Below are positions 25,296 through 33,652 of a stretch of 64,000 nt of DNA, piece by piece (the stretch's first letter is position 1; the number at the start of each line of letters is the position of its first letter). The stretch spans positions 2,020,001 to 2,084,000 of the forward strand of contig NZ_CP121685.1 in assembly GCF_029760915.1 (NCBI RefSeq), read 5' to 3'. The DNA comes from Olleya sp. YS. Its GTDB lineage: Bacteria > Bacteroidota > Bacteroidia > Flavobacteriales > Flavobacteriaceae. The position numbers were made by a program, and so were the translations under genes. The notes below the pieces were generated by a model. That model made no database searches and was not told where the DNA came from. It worked only from the letters and a program-made list of their open reading frames with translations.

Positions 25296-26012
25296 TTAAT
25301 ATACTCGATATCCGACTAATTCCATTTTTCCGTCAAAATTCTGAAAGTTGAAAGATTCATATTTCGCACGATTATTTTTCTGCCAATATCTATATTCAAT
25401 TATATCTGTTAATTCGTTCGAAGAATCATTGAATTTAACTAACGCTTTATTAAGATATTCACGTTGTTTATTTTCAAATCCTAATTCCTTTATTTGCTTT
25501 AAAAAACTCAAAAACTGTTCGTAAGTAAACTCTTTAGTTATATTTGAATGCAAATTTTTATAAAATTCAGAATAGTTTTCGTTGTTCAGCATCTCAATTA
25601 ATTCCTCAACTTTTTTAGTTGATTCCAAAATTAATGTTTCGTTTTCTCTTTGTTGTTTTTTTATTTCCTCAATTTTCTCAACAGTTACTTCACGGATTTT
25701 TTCCAAATTCTTTGGCTTGTCAAATTTTGGATATCGGAATTGTATTATTAGTTTTTTTTCTTCTGGTCTTGTATTCGAAAAGAATTTCAAATCTTTAGTG
25801 TCTTTTGGGTCAAATCCACTAATTTTTGTTTTTAAAAATTCATTCCAATTTTGATTGACAATATCTTTACTCAACTTGACATTATCTTCGTAATTCTCAA
25901 ATATATCAATATGAGCAATTTCGTCAATTTCAATATTATTCACTTTGGTATCACAAGATGTAAAAATCAAAGCGATAAATAAAAATTTTAGTAGGATGTT
26001 CGTTTTTTTCAT
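25296..26012 (-). CDS. Lipoprotein of unknown function (single-gene cassette)
   Basis: 238 aa. The signal peptide ends in IFTSC at about residues 16-20, giving a lipid-anchored mature protein. A coiled-coil-like helix (EKIREVTVEKIEEIKKQQREN) spans about 100-130, followed by a helical domain with MLNNENYSEFYKNL; this second part resembles DUF4019-type or NTF2-like lipoproteins. The start ATG lies two bases inside the cassette edge repeat at 26015-26024. Function unknown. Confidence 0.7.
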   Translation of the reverse strand: MKKTNILLKFLFIALIFTSCDTKVNNIEIDEIAHIDIFENYEDNVKLSKDIVNQNWNEFLKTKISGFDPKDTKDLKFFSNTRPEEKKLIIQFRYPKFDKPKNLEKIREVTVEKIEEIKKQQRENETLILESTKKVEELIEMLNNENYSEFYKNLHSNITKEFTYEQFLSFLKQIKELGFENKQREYLNKALVKFNDSSNELTDIIEYRYWQKNNRAKYESFNFQNFDGKMELVGYRVY

Positions 26013-26014
26013 AT

Positions 26015-26024
26015 TACTGGCAAC
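26015..26024 (-). repeat. Right edge of the cassette array
   Basis: TACTGGCAAC is the exact inverted copy of GTTGCCAGTA at 25280-25289; the two bracket the lipoprotein gene. Beyond it, no full dyad is seen before the core DUF349 gene. Confidence 0.6.
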
Positions 26025-26096
26025 TAGTTATATAACAACTTATATCTATTTTTTTGGGTGTATTTATCCAGTTATGACAACTTTTTATGTTTTATT

Positions 26097-28010
26097 TTAA
26101 GAGTAAAGCCCTTTAATTTTTTTCAATTTTGTAGTCCATAATTTTAAGTCGTCTTTATGCTTTGTAATATTTTTATGGACATCTTTAACTAATGGGTTGT
26201 CTGACTTGACATTAGAGAAAAACTGTAAATTGTTTTCTAGTTGGTTGATTTCGCCTTTAATCTCATCTACTTTTTTCTGGATATAAAAACGCTCGTTATC
26301 CAACGCTTTGGTGTCATTACCAGAACTTAATTGGTCTAATTTATTTTCAAACTTGATTAACTCGGCTTCCGTTTTATTTAAATCCAACGCTTTAAACACA
26401 TCGTCTAATGCAGTATTAAAATCGCTTTCTATTTGGCGTTTATTACGTGGCACGCGACCAATGGTTTTCCAGGTATTAATGTGTTCTTTTATGGTTTTTA
26501 AATCTGTAGCTTTTTCGCCTGTTAGTTGTAATGCTTTAACGTCTTTTATCAACGCTTCTTTTTGGGTATATGCAGCATCTTCTTCTGCACTGGCTGCATG
26601 ACGTTGTGCTTTTATACGGTCAAAATAGTGGTTACAAGCGCCTTTAAACTGTTTCCAGATTTTATCGCTGTCTTTTCTTGGAACGTGTCCAATACGCTTC
26701 CAGTCGCTTTGTATTTTTTTCATTAACGCAGTGGTAGCCTCAAAATCTTCACTATCCTTATTGGCTTCTGCTATTTTTACCAGTTCTAACTTTTTTTCTA
26801 AGTTTACGTATTGGTCTTTTTTAAGGTTTTTATAAAACTCGTTTTTCTTACGGTTAAAACGTCTAACAGCTTCTTTAAATTTAGCCCAAGTAGCTTCATT
26901 AACTTTAATAGGTACTTTACCTGCTTTAAAAAACTCTTCACGAAGGGCTTCAATCTCTTTTATTTTGTTTTGCCAACCACTATGACTGGTAATGTTTTCG
27001 TTAGTTTTTTCATCAATAAGTGTAATTATAGCTTGCTTATTAATAAGGTTTTGCTCGTATAACGTATCTAGGTTTTTAAAATAGTCTTGACGCTTAGCAT
27101 TAATCTTTTTAGTAGCTTCTTTAAAGCGATCCCAAATAGGTTCTCTATGTTCTCTTGCTACAGGACCAAGCTCTTCCTTCCAGATTTTATGTAAATTTTG
27201 AAGTTCTCTAAACGCTCTGTTGGTATTGTCTTCATTGGCTAACGCTTCTGCTTGCTCTATAATTTTTGTTTTTAACTCTAAATTATGTGCAAAATCTTTG
27301 TCACGTAAATCTCTGTCTAGGTGTAATAAATCGTAAAAACGCTCGACATTAAAATGGTAGCTATTCCAAGCATTGTTATACTTGTCTCTTGGTATTGGAC
27401 CAGCTGTTTTCCATTGGTCTTGCAGCTCTTTAAATTTTTTGTATTTGGTATTCATCGAGTCTTCAGCATCTACTGTTAATGCTTTTATTTGATCGATAAT
27501 GTCTAATCGTTTAGTTAAGTTTTGCTTGTGGTTTTGCTCGATAGTTTTGTAGTGTGCAGTCAGACGTTGTCTATAATCTTTATAAGTGTCTTTAAAACTG
27601 CGTTGTAAAGGTGTGTGGTATCTAAAGTCAATCTCGTTACCACCATTGCTTAAAAACTCTTCTTTTTTCTCGTCTAAAAGCTCCTGAAATTGTTTGTCAA
27701 ACTCTGCTTTTATAGCTTCAACCGGTTTTTTTATGGCTTGTACTTTTTCGTTTTTAACCAAACGTTCTAGTTGAATTACTAGTTGTTCTAGGTTTAACGA
27801 TTCGTAATCAACTTCTTCGATGTTATGTCGTTCTGCATTTCCTTCATCTTCTGCATCTTCTGCATTAGAATCGTCAATTTCATTTAACACATCATCTTGA
27901 TCGTCGCTTTGTTCTGGTGTAGCAACGTCTTCTTGAGGTGTCTCTGGTTGTACGCTTTCGTTTTTTTCTTCCGTTCCATCTGCTTGTTGCAGGTTATCTT
28001 GCTCTGACAT
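26097..28010 (-). CDS. DUF349 domain-containing protein
   Basis: 637 aa. After an acidic, Gln/Glu/Asp-rich N-terminus of ~90 residues come at least five DUF349 three-helix repeats, each with a W-K-x-x-G-P-I/V/H-x-R/K motif (QWKTAGPIPRDK, IWKEELGPVAREH, EFFKAGKVPIKV, DWKRIGHVPRKD, TWKTIGRVPRNK). The family is cytoplasmic, and its function in Bacteroidota is not established. It is single-copy core-type and marks the right flank of the cassette array. Confidence 0.92.
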   Translation of the reverse strand: MSEQDNLQQADGTEEKNESVQPETPQEDVATPEQSDDQDDVLNEIDDSNAEDAEDEGNAERHNIEEVDYESLNLEQLVIQLERLVKNEKVQAIKKPVEAIKAEFDKQFQELLDEKKEEFLSNGGNEIDFRYHTPLQRSFKDTYKDYRQRLTAHYKTIEQNHKQNLTKRLDIIDQIKALTVDAEDSMNTKYKKFKELQDQWKTAGPIPRDKYNNAWNSYHFNVERFYDLLHLDRDLRDKDFAHNLELKTKIIEQAEALANEDNTNRAFRELQNLHKIWKEELGPVAREHREPIWDRFKEATKKINAKRQDYFKNLDTLYEQNLINKQAIITLIDEKTNENITSHSGWQNKIKEIEALREEFFKAGKVPIKVNEATWAKFKEAVRRFNRKKNEFYKNLKKDQYVNLEKKLELVKIAEANKDSEDFEATTALMKKIQSDWKRIGHVPRKDSDKIWKQFKGACNHYFDRIKAQRHAASAEEDAAYTQKEALIKDVKALQLTGEKATDLKTIKEHINTWKTIGRVPRNKRQIESDFNTALDDVFKALDLNKTEAELIKFENKLDQLSSGNDTKALDNERFYIQKKVDEIKGEINQLENNLQFFSNVKSDNPLVKDVHKNITKHKDDLKLWTTKLKKIKGLYS

Positions 28011-28112
28011 TTTGGTAAATGTTTTAGGTTGTTTTTATGTGTGTTTAGCTTTTAAAGATAGTAACTACTTGAAAAACTACAAATATTTTGTGGGATTAGT
28101 CGCTGTTTACTA

Positions 28113-28850
28113 CTATTTATTCCAGATTTGCCAAGATTTTTCTGCTTGAAATACTAACATATTGTATCCATTAATTGTGACTGCTCCTTTAGATTTTCCG
28201 TGTTTTAAAAAAAGGGTTTCTGAGGGATTATATATTAAATCGAATAAAATATATTTAGCAGTAATACCTTGATACGGAATGTTTGGCGCTTCGTCTACAT
28301 TAGGAAACGTACCAACTGGTGAACAGTTAATGATAATTTGATGTTGACTAATATCCTCATGGGTAAGCGAATCGTAGGTATATTTAGTATTATTAGAGGC
28401 TTCTCTAGATACAAAATGATAAGTAATATTAAGTTCTTTTAATACAAAAGCAATTGCTTTACTTGCACCACCTGTGCCTAAAATTAAGGCTAGTTTGTGG
28501 TGTTTTTTAAGATGTGGTTTAATGGATTTTTTAAACCCATATATATCTGTATTGTAGCCTTTTAAATTCCCTTTTTTGGTAAATTTAATCGTATTTACAG
28601 CACCAATTTTTTTAGCTTTTTTATCTAAACGATCTAAAAAAGGAATGATACTTTCTTTATAAGGAATAGTCACATTAAGACCAGCTAGATTATTGGTTGT
28701 TAGGACTTGCTGTTTAAAGTCTTCAATAGATTGAATATCAAAATTTTGGTAGGTTGCATCTGTTATATCTTCGTCCTTAAACTTTAAAGTAAAATAGTTT
28801 TGGGAAAATGAGTAGGAGATGTCTTTTCCTATTAATCCAAAATTACGCAT
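28113..28850 (-). CDS. aroE: Shikimate dehydrogenase
   Basis: NADPH-dependent reduction of 3-dehydroshikimate, step 4 of the shikimate pathway. 245 aa; shikimate site GLIGKDISYSFS (SxS motif) and VTIPYKE (catalytic Lys), and NADP site ILGTGGASKA near residue 120. The end motif GYNMLVFQAEKSW is intact. I use the ATG at 28850, which begins at the conserved RNFGLIG; the frame also opens 8 codons earlier. It overlaps the DUF368 gene by 8 bases. Confidence 0.94.
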   Translation of the reverse strand: MRNFGLIGKDISYSFSQNYFTLKFKDEDITDATYQNFDIQSIEDFKQQVLTTNNLAGLNVTIPYKESIIPFLDRLDKKAKKIGAVNTIKFTKKGNLKGYNTDIYGFKKSIKPHLKKHHKLALILGTGGASKAIAFVLKELNITYHFVSREASNNTKYTYDSLTHEDISQHQIIINCSPVGTFPNVDEAPNIPYQGITAKYILFDLIYNPSETLFLKHGKSKGAVTINGYNMLVFQAEKSWQIWNK

Positions 28851-29862
28851 GTGATTTTCTGGTTTTTTGTCCATAGAGTTCTAATGCTAATACGATTGCG
28901 ATACCTACCACAATATAAAATATAGCTAAGTAAGTTTGAGTGTTTAGTTCTGGCCAATAACGCTCGTAATTTTCCACTATTTTTTGACCTCTGGAGTCTA
29001 ATAGAAAATGTCCTTCTGTTTGTACTTTATAAATGGTATGCTTAAAAGGCCAAACTACACCTAAAGAGCCAACTATAAACCCAATAATAGAAGCCAATGT
29101 GACACTTTTATAATGTTTTAAAATGTAATTTAAGACATGGGAAAAAGTAACTAATCCAACCACAGAGCCTAATGTAAAAACTGCTAACACTTTAAGCATT
29201 CTAATACGTTCTATGTTTGATACAAAGCTAAAATCGCCAGTAAATATCTCAGAAAACGTATCAAATAAGGCATTTACAGAATCTACTAAAAGCAACACAT
29301 AATTACCTAATAAAATTAAAATAAATGACCCTGAAAATCCTGGTAATGTCATACCTGATACACTAATTATTCCGCAGAAAAATACAAAGAACAAGTTGTC
29401 ATTTTCTGTAGCTGGATCTAAAAAACTAATGCTTAATCCTAAACATGCACCTACTGCTAATGCAATATAGGTTGTAGTTTTCCAGTCTTTAAAATCTTTA
29501 CTAATGTAGTAAATAGAGCCTATAATCATCCCAAAAAAGACACTCCAAACGTATAACTGATAGTGAGTAATTAGGTAATCTAATATTTTTGAAACACTAA
29601 AGTAGCTAACAATCATTCCAAAAAACAACAAGCCTAAAAAGCGACCATTTATATAATGGTAAAACAATCTAAACTTTCCGTTTAATAATAGCTTAAACGC
29701 TTTACCATTTACTTTTTGTAAAGACTGTATAAACTCTTCATAAAACCCTGCAACAAACGCAACTACACCACCAGACACACCAGGAACTTTATTGGCAGCT
29801 CCCATTCCTAATCCTTTTAAAATCAAGAATAGTTTGTCTTTAAATGTACGCGTGTTTTCCAT
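28843..29862 (-). CDS. DUF368 polyprenyl-phosphate transporter-like protein, copy 2
   Basis: 339 aa with about ten membrane segments. The family signature GMGAANKVPGVSGGVVAFV lies near residue 18 and its inverted-topology counterpart GMTLPGFSGSFILILLG near 170. DUF368 proteins (PopT group) have been reported to be translocases that recycle undecaprenyl phosphate. It is a tandem paralog of the next gene upstream; the two are adjacent with no gap, and aroE follows by overlap. Confidence 0.9.
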   Translation of the reverse strand: MENTRTFKDKLFLILKGLGMGAANKVPGVSGGVVAFVAGFYEEFIQSLQKVNGKAFKLLLNGKFRLFYHYINGRFLGLLFFGMIVSYFSVSKILDYLITHYQLYVWSVFFGMIIGSIYYISKDFKDWKTTTYIALAVGACLGLSISFLDPATENDNLFFVFFCGIISVSGMTLPGFSGSFILILLGNYVLLLVDSVNALFDTFSEIFTGDFSFVSNIERIRMLKVLAVFTLGSVVGLVTFSHVLNYILKHYKSVTLASIIGFIVGSLGVVWPFKHTIYKVQTEGHFLLDSRGQKIVENYERYWPELNTQTYLAIFYIVVGIAIVLALELYGQKTRKSHA

Positions 29863-30873
29863 TTATTGGGCTTTATTACCTACTTTTTCGAGAATAAAAA
29901 TAGTTAAAAATCCAGCAATCATTAACCCAATTGCGAACAATAATTGCGTATCTGTATTGGCATTAATTTGCGAGTAGGTGGACGGTGAAACACTTTTTTC
30001 AATGACGGTTTTGTAACTGTCAAAATCAGCAATACTTTTTTGGTATACGCTTAAAGTTTCAAATTTAGATAGTCCAGCAAAGTCCATGACTATTCCAGAA
30101 CTATCCTCCATAACAGAAATAGTTTTTTTGTAAGGCCAAACCTTGTTTAAAGAGCCTAAAATAAAGCCTGTTAAAATGGCTAATGTGGTATTGTGATAAT
30201 TTTTAAACAACCATTTTAAAAGGTGGCTAAAGCTTAACAGTCCAACAATTGCACCAGAAGCAAATAAGGCTATTTTTTTGAAGTCAAAATCATGAAACGC
30301 ATTACTTAATGTTTTGTAAGCACCTAAAATAACCAGAATAAAACTACCAGAAATACCTGGTAATATCATAGCACAAATTGCGATTGCTCCTGCAATAAAT
30401 AAAAAGTAACTGTTGGTATTACTAGCTAAAGATGGGAGGCTAGTAATGTAAAATGCAGCAGCAGCTCCTAAAATTAGTGCTAGAACGGTACTGATTGACC
30501 ATTTGGTAATTTGCTTACCAACAAAAAAAATACTGGCTATAATTAATCCAAAAAAGAATGACCAAATTAATACTGGATGTTCTTCGATTAAATATTTTGC
30601 CAGTCGCATAAACGACACAAAACTAATAATGATTCCTGTAAGTAATGCTAACAGAAAATTACCGTTTAATTGTTTCCAAAACGCTGAAAAGCCTTTTGAT
30701 TTTAAAGTTTTTAGTAAGGAAAGATTGATGCCACTTATTGTAGCAATTAATTCTTCATATATCCCAGAAATAAAAGCAATAGTACCACCAGAAACACCAG
30801 GAACTGCATCTGCTGCTCCCATAGCCATACCTTTTAAGCTTACTACAAGATAGTCTTTAAATCGTCGTTGCAT
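29863..30873 (-). CDS. DUF368 polyprenyl-phosphate transporter-like protein, copy 1
   Basis: 336 aa from the ATG at 30873; the frame opens 8 codons earlier, but QRRFKDYLVVSLKGMAMGAADAVPGVSGG is the usual beginning. The second signature is AMILPGISGSFILVILGAYK. Topology and length match its neighbour at 28843-29862, with clear but moderate identity, so the duplication is old. A role in envelope lipid-carrier recycling is inferred from the family. Confidence 0.9.
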   Translation of the reverse strand: MQRRFKDYLVVSLKGMAMGAADAVPGVSGGTIAFISGIYEELIATISGINLSLLKTLKSKGFSAFWKQLNGNFLLALLTGIIISFVSFMRLAKYLIEEHPVLIWSFFFGLIIASIFFVGKQITKWSISTVLALILGAAAAFYITSLPSLASNTNSYFLFIAGAIAICAMILPGISGSFILVILGAYKTLSNAFHDFDFKKIALFASGAIVGLLSFSHLLKWLFKNYHNTTLAILTGFILGSLNKVWPYKKTISVMEDSSGIVMDFAGLSKFETLSVYQKSIADFDSYKTVIEKSVSPSTYSQINANTDTQLLFAIGLMIAGFLTIFILEKVGNKAQ

Positions 30874-30926
30874 GGTTTGATTTTTGTGAGTAATCAAAGG
30901 TATGCAAAATTCGTTTTAAGTACAGA

Positions 30927-32321
30927 TTATTGTAACTTTTTTAATGCGTTTTGAAACGTGGTAGATTGGTACACTTTTGGAAATAATTCTTCTACTACAA
31001 ATAAAAATTCTGCATTAAATGTAAAAGCATTTTTTAAATGATAGCTCCCTTTTTCGGTTTCTAATAGGCTATAGTAAATACCTGCAAGTCTAAATTCTAT
31101 TTCGGCATTTTCAGGATAAAATTCTGCTGCTTGAATTAAATTGTAACTAGCAGCTTCAGGCTCTCCTAATTGTACTAAAATATCACCTCTTTGTAACCAC
31201 GAGTTTAGTTCGTAATTACCTAATTCTAAAGCACGTTTGTAACCACGCTCTGCTTCTTCAAGAAAGTTTAATCTGTGATTGATTTGTGCATACAATTTCC
31301 AGTAAATAACGTTATCGGCATCAATATTAATCGCCTTGTTAATATAATATAATGCCTTCTGGTAATTTTGCTGTTTGTTGTAAAACTTAGTTATAGCAAT
31401 CCAACCTTTATCTAATAATGGATCTTCTTTAACTGTTTTATAATAGTATTGTTTTGCTAAATCTGTTTGTCCAAGTTTTTCATAACAACAACCTAAACGT
31501 AAAAATGCAAAGGACGTTGGATCGTCAAGCTCCATAGTCAACAAATAGTTTTCTATTGCTTCATTATAACGCTTTAATTTTTCTAGAACTTTTCCTTTTT
31601 CTAGATATGCACCTACAAATCTATCATCAGAGATTATTGCAAAATCAAAAGCACTTAACGCTTTAGTATACTCTTTTAAAGTGAAATATTGCTTACCTAG
31701 TTGGTGCCAGGCTACTTCAGAATAAGGATGCTTATTTAAATAGGTGTTTAAAAAATGAATAGCTTCGTCATTTTCATTTAAAAAATCAAAACAATAAATA
31801 ACATTATATAATGACGAATAATCTTCAGAATCTTCATCTAAACAACGCATAAAACTTTGTTTTGCTTCTTCAAAATTATCTAAAAACAGGTATTCCATTC
31901 CTATTAAAGAATGTAGTTCTGAAGTTTCTTCAGATAAATCTAAAGCAGTTTTAAGTACGTTGATGGCATCTTCATGCTTGTCTTCTTTAGATAAAATGTT
32001 TGCTTTTTGAATATAAATTTCTTCATTTGAAGGTTCCAAAACATGTAAAGCATCCAACATTTGGTTGGCTTCTTTAAGTTTGTTTTCAAAAACAAAAATT
32101 TCGACTTTAAATAATTTAAGATTTGTAGATGTTGGATGTTGTTCTAAACCTAATTTAATCGCTTTTTTTGCTAGAGACACTTTACCTTGATTAAGATAAT
32201 GGTGAATTATATTTTCAAATTCTCCCGAATCGAAAAACAACACATTGTTTGTTTTTAACATCGATTCGAATTTTGTTAACGATACATTATTTGGTTCTTC
32301 TTGACTAAACTCCATAGGCAC
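30927..32321 (-). CDS. Tetratricopeptide repeat protein
   Basis: 464 aa composed almost wholly of TPR units of about 34 residues (for example NEEIYIQKANILSKEDKHED, AWHQLGKQYFTLKEYTKAL, GWIAITKFYNKQQNYQKAL). It has no signal peptide or membrane segment, so it is probably a cytoplasmic scaffold. Partners are unknown. The gene sits between an aminotransferase and the DUF368 pair in a minus-strand run and is single-copy in the window. Confidence 0.9.
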   Translation of the reverse strand: MPMEFSQEEPNNVSLTKFESMLKTNNVLFFDSGEFENIIHHYLNQGKVSLAKKAIKLGLEQHPTSTNLKLFKVEIFVFENKLKEANQMLDALHVLEPSNEEIYIQKANILSKEDKHEDAINVLKTALDLSEETSELHSLIGMEYLFLDNFEEAKQSFMRCLDEDSEDYSSLYNVIYCFDFLNENDEAIHFLNTYLNKHPYSEVAWHQLGKQYFTLKEYTKALSAFDFAIISDDRFVGAYLEKGKVLEKLKRYNEAIENYLLTMELDDPTSFAFLRLGCCYEKLGQTDLAKQYYYKTVKEDPLLDKGWIAITKFYNKQQNYQKALYYINKAINIDADNVIYWKLYAQINHRLNFLEEAERGYKRALELGNYELNSWLQRGDILVQLGEPEAASYNLIQAAEFYPENAEIEFRLAGIYYSLLETEKGSYHLKNAFTFNAEFLFVVEELFPKVYQSTTFQNALKKLQ

Positions 32322-32459
32322 TATTTAAGTGTTTCTATTGTAATAAATGTAATGCTCTCTTACTTTTTATAGTGGTATCAAGCACTTTTGTTTTTAACAA
32401 AGTAATCAACAATTACAGGTTTTTATATGTTTTTTATCTGATTGTTAGCGACTTAGGTG

Positions 32460-33647
32460 TTAATTGTGGTCGCTTATTTTATTTAATATTTCAATAATAA
32501 TGCCACAACCTTTAATTAATTCCTCATTTGTGATGGTTAAAGGTGGAGTTATCCTAATGGCTTTAGGTTCAAAGAGTAACCAAAACAAAATTAATCCTTG
32601 ATTTTGCGCTTCTAAAACCACTTGATTAGTGACTTCTGCAGATGTAGTTATGGCAGCTAACATTAGACCACGTCCTCTAATTTCTGAGATTAAAGGATGT
32701 TTTAAATGTTGTCTAATAAGTTGTTCTTTTTCTAATGTTTGTGACATTACGTCTGTTTCTGTCACTTCTTGTAATGTTGCTAAAGCCGAAGCTGCAATTA
32801 CAGGATTTCCGCCAAAAGTAGTTATGTGTCCTAGTTTTGGACTGTCTTGTAGTAAATCCATATGTGCTTTGGACGCTGTAAATGCGCCTATGGGTAGGCC
32901 ACCACCAAGTCCTTTTCCTGTCACTAATATATCTGGAATTACATTGTAATGCTCAAAACCAAACAATTTACCTGTACGTCCCATTCCTGGTTGAATTTCG
33001 TCTAAAATTAGTAGGGCTCCAACCTCTTGACATTTATCTTTTAGCTTGGCTAAATACTTATTTTTAGGCTCTATAAATCCTGCACCACCTTGAATGGTTT
33101 CAACAATTACAGCTGCGGTTTTAGTAGAGATATGTTTAAAATGTGGCTCATAATTAAATGTAATATAACTTACATCTGGTAATAATGGTCTAAATGGTGC
33201 TTTACGTTCTTCAAAATCCATCAAGCTAAGAGAACCTAACGTATTACCATGATAAGCATTATGCGCAGCAATTATCTGACTACGACCTGTTACACGACGT
33301 GCTAGTTTTAATGCACCTTCAATAGCTTCGGTACCAGAATTAACTAAGTATGTTTTTTCTAGTGGTTTTGGAAGCTGTTTTGCTAACAGGTGACATAAGT
33401 CTACAGCTGGTTGTTGTACATATTCGCCATAAACCATAACGTGCAAATATTTATCTGCTTGTGTTTTTATAGCTTCAATAATTTTTGGGTGACTATGTCC
33501 TAAAGTGCAAGCAGACACACCAGCAACAAAGTCTAAGTAAGCTTTGTTTTTTGTGTCATAAATATAACTCCCTTTGGCATGAGAAACTTCTAAAGCTAAT
33601 GGATGTGGTGTGGTTTGTGCTTGATATTTAAGAAAGGCTTCCTTCAT
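32460..33647 (-). CDS. Class III aminotransferase (PLP-dependent)
   Basis: 395 aa, fold type I, acetylornithine/ornithine aminotransferase-like. DFVAGVSACTLGHSHPKI is the N-terminal block, NSGTEAIEGALKLAR binds the cofactor phosphate, LILDEIQPGMGRTG carries the PLP Asp, and VTGKGLGGGLPIGAF the Schiff-base Lys. The exact substrate is not determined. Start is the ATG at 33647, five bases after the OstA-like stop; an upstream TTG in frame overlaps that stop and is not needed. Confidence 0.9.
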   Translation of the reverse strand: MKEAFLKYQAQTTPHPLALEVSHAKGSYIYDTKNKAYLDFVAGVSACTLGHSHPKIIEAIKTQADKYLHVMVYGEYVQQPAVDLCHLLAKQLPKPLEKTYLVNSGTEAIEGALKLARRVTGRSQIIAAHNAYHGNTLGSLSLMDFEERKAPFRPLLPDVSYITFNYEPHFKHISTKTAAVIVETIQGGAGFIEPKNKYLAKLKDKCQEVGALLILDEIQPGMGRTGKLFGFEHYNVIPDILVTGKGLGGGLPIGAFTASKAHMDLLQDSPKLGHITTFGGNPVIAASALATLQEVTETDVMSQTLEKEQLIRQHLKHPLISEIRGRGLMLAAITTSAEVTNQVVLEAQNQGLILFWLLFEPKAIRITPPLTITNEELIKGCGIIIEILNKISDHN

Positions 33648-33652
33648 AATAA

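Noticed and set aside
20566-26024. Classical integron attC sites
   Set aside because: The core is GTTG/CAAC with variable outer bases and not GTTRRRY, and no integrase gene is in the window; I call them attC-like only.
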